Positions 7,013-11,010 of a DNA stretch of 11,010 nt are shown here, piece after piece (position 1 is the stretch's first letter; every line of letters begins with the position of its first letter). The stretch covers positions 1-11,010 of the forward strand of contig JASHTO010000002.1 of NCBI GenBank assembly GCA_030040515.1, in the 5' to 3' direction. The stretch is from Terriglobia bacterium (GTDB lineage: Bacteria; Acidobacteriota; Terriglobia; UBA7540). The notes beneath the pieces are model-generated. The model was given only the letters and a program-made list of their open reading frames with translations. It was not told the origin of the DNA and searched no databases. The position numbers and the translations under genes are program-made.

Positions 7013-7107
7013 CTCTTCAGCGCACTCGACGAACCAGGGAATCGTATTTCAGAAACTGCCAAGCTTTTACCGCCGCGCCGACAAAACCCGGGGGATCTCC
7101 CAACGGC

Positions 7108-7860
7108 TCAGAAAATCCCATATCGCAGCAAGCACCACAGCGCGCGCACTCCGTCTTTCCACGAAACTTTTTTGCCCTCCGCGTAAGTGCGGCCGGAATA
7201 GGAGATGGGAGCTTCGTACACCCGCCAACCGCCGCGCGCCACCTTGATGGTAATCTCCTGCTCAAAACCAAAACGCTTCTCGCGCAAATCGATTTTCTCC
7301 AGAACCTCGCGCCGGAATGCCTTGTAGCCCGTCCAAACGTCGGAAAGATTCATATTCGTAACCATGCCGGAAAGCGTGGTGAGGAATTTATTGCCGACGT
7401 AATGCCAAAAGAGCAGGATGCGATGCGGCCCGCCGAGAAAACGCGAACCATAGACCACATCGGCGCGCCCGGTTTCAATCGGCCCGAGGAGTTGCGCATA
7501 ATCAGCAGGGTCGTATTCCAAGTCAGCGTCCTGGATGATCACGGTCGAGCCGCGCGCCTCGCGAAATCCGCGCCGCAGGGCTGCTCCCTTGCCCCGGTTG
7601 CGGTCCTGAAGAAACACCCGGATGTTGTCCGCCCGCAGCTCGCGCCCGGTGGGAGGAAGCTTCAACACGGCGGGAGCACGCTTCGCGGCTTCTTCCAGCG
7701 CCGCAAGGAAGTCGCGAGTGCCATCCATCGAGCCGTCATCCACGACCACGATTTCTTTATCAAGATCCACGGCCTGCACGCGGCACAGAATCTCGCCAAT
7801 CGTCGCCGCTTCATTGTAAACGGGAATGACCACCGAGATTCGTGGGCGCCGGTCTGCCAT
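7108..7860 (-). CDS. GT2 glycosyltransferase, polyprenyl-phosphate sugar synthase type (DPM1-like, no membrane domain)
   Basis: A 250-residue GT-A fold enzyme with a full motif set: VVIPVYNE (10-17), VVVDDGSMDGT (38-48), DRNRGKGAALRRGF (86-99), the metal-binding DADLEYDP (111-118), VVYGSRF (135-141), DVWTGYKAF (174-182), FGFEQEIT (198-205) and YSGRTYAEGKK (221-231). This pattern is that of dolichyl-phosphate mannose synthase relatives, which in bacteria load mannose, glucose or other sugars onto undecaprenyl phosphate. The C-terminal membrane helices present in many relatives are absent, and length matches the short form. The ATG at 7858-7860 shares one base with the TAA of the preceding gene (TAATG), and AGGA lies seven bases upstream, so translation is coupled to that gene. 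A longer frame opening at 8118 only overlaps the upstream gene and was discarded. It may supply a lipid-linked donor for periplasmic decoration, or act directly as a transferase. Confidence 0.9.
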   Translation of the reverse strand: MADRRPRISVVIPVYNEAATIGEILCRVQAVDLDKEIVVVDDGSMDGTRDFLAALEEAAKRAPAVLKLPPTGRELRADNIRVFLQDRNRGKGAALRRGFREARGSTVIIQDADLEYDPADYAQLLGPIETGRADVVYGSRFLGGPHRILLFWHYVGNKFLTTLSGMVTNMNLSDVWTGYKAFRREVLEKIDLREKRFGFEQEITIKVARGGWRVYEAPISYSGRTYAEGKKVSWKDGVRALWCLLRYGIF

Positions 7861-9053
7861 TATGAGTTCCTCGTCGCGCGGGGAGAAATCCGTTCGCTCA
7901 CAAATTCCGCGACGACGCGCTGCATCGTTTCCACGAAATTCTTTACGGAAAATGCATTCGATCTCCGGCGCAAGTGGCCGAGAAGAGCCTCCGGAGCAAT
8001 TCTGCCGGAGAGCACCGCGTCGATTTTCTCCACGGCCTCCGCTTCGTCCGCGTAAATCAACGCCGGATGATCGACAATCTCCGTTTGCCCGCCGTCTTTC
8101 GGGACAAAGACCACGCATCCGGCCTGCACCATCTCGGCCACGGCGATTCCGAATGGCTCGTTGGGGCGGGCGTGAATGCCAAAGCGGCCCCCTGTGAGCA
8201 GCTTGATCTTCCGGTCACCCTGCACCCAGCCTTCCAGGTGAACCCAGTCGCGGAACTGCTCCGCCCGGGTGCGCACTTTCCGCGCGTAATCGGAGTCATC
8301 CATTCCGCCCAGAACGTGGAGGTGCACGTCATGCCCGCGTTCGCGAACCTGTTGGAGAATGGAAATCACCGAGTGGACGCACTTCTCCGGCGCGACGCGG
8401 CCCAGGCAAGCGAACCCGCCGTCGCGTTCGCTGAAGGGGACGGCGGGAAAATCGACGGCGACGGGCGGATAGACCACCTGCGACGGAATCCCGTATTTTT
8501 CGAGCAAACGCTGCGCGCTCCAGCGCGAATTCGCCAGAGTGAGGTTTTGCTTCCAGCCTTCCGGATGCACGCGGGCCACGCCGTCGCACACGCCCAAATA
8601 TACCTCACGGGCCAGCGTCTTTCCGTAGAACCAGCTCTTCCAGGCGTGAAAAGAGGGATTCAGTTCCAGCCGCCATTCTTCCACGAAAGATAAATCAGCA
8701 ATCATCTGGATTCCGGGCTTGCCGAAATCCATGGGGCCGTAGGAACTGATCAGGACGTCGAATTCCGGGGCTGCCCGGCGGACGGAGCGGAGGAGGAAGC
8801 GGCCCTTCAAGCCCGCGAACTTGTCAGTGCTTCGCAATCCCGCCGGAAGCCGCACGCGACGAGCGGAAAAGTCTCCAGGCGCGAGCGATGTTCCGTAATA
8901 AGCGTTCAGGCGCTCCAGATCGACGTCGCGCATCGAAATCAAGGTGACGTCGTAATCGCGTTTCAGCGCGTCAATCGTCCAAAGGGCCGGCGCCTCGGAG
9001 CCTCCAAAACCCAATCCGGGGTGGACAACGGCAACCTTCACATCGCTCTTCAT
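7860..9053 (-). CDS. GT4 glycosyltransferase, ALG11-like
   Basis: A 397-residue GT-B enzyme. The N-terminal Rossmann domain starts VAVVHPGLGFGGSEAPA (6-22) with the glycine-rich acceptor loop. Further landmarks are ANSRWSAQRLLEKYG (174-188) and VVYPPVAVDFP (193-203), both characteristic of ALG11-type mannosyltransferases. The donor site carries GRVAPEKC (218-225), HVLGGM (246-251) and NEPFGIAVAEMVQAG (298-312) with the E-x7-E pair Glu299/Glu307. Eukaryotic ALG11 adds alpha-1,2-mannose to a lipid-linked glycan; bacterial relatives occur in capsule and exopolysaccharide loci, so a mannose-type donor is plausible but unproved. The ATG at 9053 begins the conserved region; an upstream TTG at 9110 would add 19 unconserved basic residues. 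No good Shine-Dalgarno sequence is visible. Its stop overlaps the start of the following GT2 gene by one base. Confidence 0.88.
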   Translation of the reverse strand: MKSDVKVAVVHPGLGFGGSEAPALWTIDALKRDYDVTLISMRDVDLERLNAYYGTSLAPGDFSARRVRLPAGLRSTDKFAGLKGRFLLRSVRRAAPEFDVLISSYGPMDFGKPGIQMIADLSFVEEWRLELNPSFHAWKSWFYGKTLAREVYLGVCDGVARVHPEGWKQNLTLANSRWSAQRLLEKYGIPSQVVYPPVAVDFPAVPFSERDGGFACLGRVAPEKCVHSVISILQQVRERGHDVHLHVLGGMDDSDYARKVRTRAEQFRDWVHLEGWVQGDRKIKLLTGGRFGIHARPNEPFGIAVAEMVQAGCVVFVPKDGGQTEIVDHPALIYADEAEAVEKIDAVLSGRIAPEALLGHLRRRSNAFSVKNFVETMQRVVAEFVSERISPRATRNS

Positions 9054-9116
9054 CGTTTGAATTTCAAGGTGGCGTAACCGCTTCGGGGCTCTGGCCGAGA
9101 TTTTCCGCAATCGGTA

Positions 9117-10226
9117 CTATACATCACCAGCGCCCGCCCCGCGCGCCGCTCCCTGCTCGTCATGACGCCGCCATTTTCCCAGCCGCCCGCGGTAAGCGTC
9201 GCCAAAGCCCTCCAGAATCGCGCGCGCCTCCGCCCACCTTCGCCTCACCACATTCTTCAGAATTCTCGCCGAAATCAGCGGCAGGTTCACCAGGTGAAAC
9301 AGCGCTTTCCATCCGAACGGCAGCACGGCGTTCGCAACCACAATGCGATTGCGCTCGGAATAGTAATAGGCAAGAGGATTCTCCGTCCCGCCGGAGCTGC
9401 GCGCGTTCTTGTGGAGGACCACGGCGCGTTTCGCCACCACCGCGCGATAGCCGAGGCGGGCGGCATGATGGTGAAACTCCGCACCCTCGTGATACATGAA
9501 CAAGCCCGCGCGCAGGTACTCGCCTCTCGCCTTCCCGATCGCTCGCAGGGCACCCGAACTCACCAGCATCGCCCCGCCGTGGGCGCAGTCGGTCGGCCAA
9601 TAGTCCTTGGTGGTGGCCGGGGGAGGCAGGTGCCAATCCACAATCGGCGTGAAAAACTGGCGCAGCATGGAAATCCGGCCGTTGAAAATCGCTTTCCTGC
9701 CTGACTCATCCAGCAGCACCGCTCCCACAATCGCCGCACCGCTCTCCTTCGCAACTTCCATGAGGCGGGTCAGGCAATCGCTTTCCAAGGTCGCATCATT
9801 GTTCAGGAGAAAAATATAATCCGGCGGATTGGGGCGTTTCAGGGCGTACTCAATGGCCGTATTGCATCCGCCGGTGAAGCCCGTGTTCTCTTCGTTGCGG
9901 ATCAGGACCAGCCGGTCTGGAGATTTTACGGCGCTCAGAATCCCCTCATCGAATTCATCTCCGCCCGCACGCGCCGCTTCACCCGTGTAATCGTTATAAG
10001 CCCCACCGCCCAGGTTCGTCTTTGCCCAGGAGCATATCTTCTTGGCCGACTCGTTCTGCGAATGGTTGTCGACCACAATAACCAGGCGGTTGGGATAATC
10101 CTGCTTGCGGAGCGACTCGAGGCACTCAAGCGTATCCCGCCAGCCGTTCCAATTCAGGACGCAGATTCCCACCCCCGGCGCGGGCGCCGGGTCCGATTCC
10201 CTTCGGGATTTTCCCGCTTCATCCAT
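9117..10226 (-). CDS. GT2 glycosyltransferase, rhamnosyltransferase-like
   Basis: A 369-residue GT-A enzyme. After a short Pro/Ala-rich N-terminus come GICVLNWNGWRDTLECLESL (20-39), VIVVDNHSQNES (49-60), RNEENTGFTGGCNTAIEYAL (110-129), the nucleotide-sugar-binding LLNNDAT (140-146), CAHGGAMLVSSGAL (214-227) and FMYHEGAEFHHHAARLGYR (243-261). This order is that of the WcaA/RfbN-like branch often annotated as rhamnosyltransferase. The usual ED(V/A)D catalytic stretch reads EGAE here, so the expected aspartate is glycine. The region after SERNRIVVANAVLPFGWKAL (290-309) is hydrophobic and basic and may touch the membrane. The ATG at 10226 has AGGA six bases upstream; the TTG at 10268 would overlap the upstream gap without benefit. 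It lies 51 bases after the GT4 stop and 63 bases before the next start, consistent with one operon. The sugar is not determinable. Confidence 0.88.
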   Translation of the reverse strand: MDEAGKSRRESDPAPAPGVGICVLNWNGWRDTLECLESLRKQDYPNRLVIVVDNHSQNESAKKICSWAKTNLGGGAYNDYTGEAARAGGDEFDEGILSAVKSPDRLVLIRNEENTGFTGGCNTAIEYALKRPNPPDYIFLLNNDATLESDCLTRLMEVAKESGAAIVGAVLLDESGRKAIFNGRISMLRQFFTPIVDWHLPPPATTKDYWPTDCAHGGAMLVSSGALRAIGKARGEYLRAGLFMYHEGAEFHHHAARLGYRAVVAKRAVVLHKNARSSGGTENPLAYYYSERNRIVVANAVLPFGWKALFHLVNLPLISARILKNVVRRRWAEARAILEGFGDAYRGRLGKWRRHDEQGAARGAGAGDV

Positions 10227-10277
10227 TTTCAATCCTGGGCTTGAAATCGCCCATAGGTGGTCGTGCAACCGCCACCC

Positions 10278-11010
10278 TTAAACCGTGCGGTGAAAGCGTT
10301 CCGCCCACGTTCGCACGAGGTTCTTCATCCGCCGCGGCACCCAGCGGCGCCAGCGCGCACCGGAAAGTCGTGGAGGCTGAATCGCCGAGAGCGGCGCCGG
10401 GCGGAATTCGAGCGGCGGCCGCGCCAGCAGTCCGGCAAAAAGCGAATCGTGATCCTGGACGACGCGCTCGAGCGAGAAGCGCTCGCGAATGGCGCGGCCG
10501 GCGGCGGCTGACATCGCCTCCAGGCGTTTTCGGTCTCCGGCAAGATGGGCGATGGCTGTGGTGAATTCCGCGGGCTTTCCCACGGCGCAGAGAATACCGT
10601 TCTTTCCCTGCTCCACCACAAAATCCGTGCCGCCGGCGATGCGGGAAACCACCGGAACGCATCCGCACGCCATGGCTTCGAGCAGCGCCCAGGAATGGCC
10701 CTCGTATCGCGAGGTGAGCAGAAAGACGTGCCCCTGCTGAAGAATGGGCACAGATTGGGCGCGCGGCAAATATCCGTGGAAAGTCACACGGCCGGCAAGT
10801 CCCGCCCGCCCAAAGGCATTCTGCAAATGTTCGCGCTCCGGGCCCTCGCCGATGATGTCCAGGCGGAACTCGATGCGCGATTTTGCCAGGCGCCCGACAA
10901 TTCGGGGAAGCATACTGACGGCTTTCGCTTGTTCCTCCAGCCGGCCGAGAAAAACCAGGCGCAAGGCGCCGTCAAATTCGCGAAGGCCGCCAGGGGAGTA
11001 CATTTCGAGC
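10278..11010 (-). CDS. GT4 glycosyltransferase, C-terminal part (runs off the right edge)
   Basis: The frame is open to the window edge and ends at TAA (10278-10280), giving 243 visible residues; the N-terminal acceptor domain is outside. Visible residues include LVFLGRLEEQAKAVSMLP, LDIIGEGPEREHLQNAF, VTFHGYLPRAQSVPILQQ and SRYEGHSWALLEAMACGCVP, which holds an intact E-x7-E pair about 103 and 111 residues from the edge. These are the standard donor-binding elements of GT4 retaining glycosyltransferases acting in the cytosol on a lipid-linked glycan. The last 45 or so residues form an unusual tail, first proline-rich and then strongly basic and aromatic (ARWRRWVPRRMKNLVRTW), which could bind the membrane surface. 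It is the first gene of the locus seen here and is followed at 51 bases by a GT2 gene. The true start and any promoter lie outside the window. Confidence 0.86.
   Translation of the reverse strand, partial: LEMYSPGGLREFDGALRLVFLGRLEEQAKAVSMLPRIVGRLAKSRIEFRLDIIGEGPEREHLQNAFGRAGLAGRVTFHGYLPRAQSVPILQQGHVFLLTSRYEGHSWALLEAMACGCVPVVSRIAGGTDFVVEQGKNGILCAVGKPAEFTTAIAHLAGDRKRLEAMSAAAGRAIRERFSLERVVQDHDSLFAGLLARPPLEFRPAPLSAIQPPRLSGARWRRWVPRRMKNLVRTWAERFHRTV

Larger units (their letters stand above)
6765..7107. other. 343-base intergenic region with a large inverted repeat
   Basis: No gene is supported between the GT2 stop at 7108 and the GT4 start at 6764. Nearly half of it is the inverted-repeat element at 6854-7012. 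The flank 7013-7107 shows no recognisable terminator or reading frame. The flank 6765-6853 contains a short hairpin at 6800-6814 but no clear promoter. Confidence 0.6.

Noticed and set aside
6823..8055. A 410-codon plus-strand frame crossing the inverted repeat and two genes
   Set aside because: It runs through a non-coding repeat and antisense to two well-supported glycosyltransferase genes; the translation shows no recognisable domain.
7861..8118. An 86-codon N-terminal extension of the small GT2 gene
   Set aside because: The extension lies wholly inside the upstream GT4 gene in another frame; homology starts at the ATG at 7860, which has its own ribosome site and a TAATG overlap.
10245..10277. 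A GGTGG/CCACC inverted repeat in the 51-base gap as a terminator
   Set aside because: The stem has only five pairs with an 11-base loop and no T run follows, and the next gene is close by in the same direction.

Overview
The window is a GC-rich stretch of bacterial chromosome filled by a surface-polysaccharide (O-antigen, capsule or exopolysaccharide) biosynthesis cluster. Every gene I can support is on the minus strand, so the locus reads from right to left. Seven protein genes are visible and two of them run off the window edges. Nothing marks the species for certain. The gene content, high GC and short intergenic palindromic repeats suggest a GC-rich Gram-negative environmental bacterium. 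Acidobacteriota or Verrucomicrobiota are reasonable guesses but unproven.

Layout in transcription order. (1) 11010-10278: C-terminal part of a GT4 glycosyltransferase. (2) 10226-9117: GT2 rhamnosyltransferase-like enzyme. (3) 9053-7860: GT4 enzyme resembling ALG11-type transferases. (4) 7860-7108: small soluble GT2 enzyme of the dolichyl/polyprenyl-phosphate sugar synthase type, coupled to gene 3 by a one-base TAATG overlap. A 343-base gap follows, holding a 159-bp inverted-repeat element. (5) 6764-5556: GT4 enzyme resembling the transferases associated with PEP-CTERM/exosortase systems. A 345-base gap follows, holding a second, compact palindromic repeat and a candidate promoter. (6) 5210-1725: a very large protein with a kinase-like phosphotransferase, an FkbM-type methyltransferase and a GT4 glycosyltransferase in one chain. 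(7) 1735-296: a membrane protein of the Wzy/WaaL (O-antigen polymerase/ligase) family, overlapping gene 6 by 11 bases. (8) 204-1 (cut): the start of an FkbM-type protein closely resembling the middle domain of gene 6.

Together the genes encode six glycosyltransferase domains, two methyltransferase domains, one kinase-like domain and one polymerase or ligase. The likely job is stepwise assembly of a lipid-linked oligosaccharide at the cytoplasmic membrane, its modification by methylation and possibly phosphorylation, and its polymerisation or ligation on the periplasmic side. No initiating transferase, flippase, ABC transporter or nucleotide-sugar synthesis gene is in the window.

The most interesting item is the kinase-methyltransferase-glycosyltransferase fusion. 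By analogy with the WbdD kinase/methyltransferase that caps E. coli O8/O9a chains, it could both extend and terminate a glycan. This is inference, not shown by the sequence.
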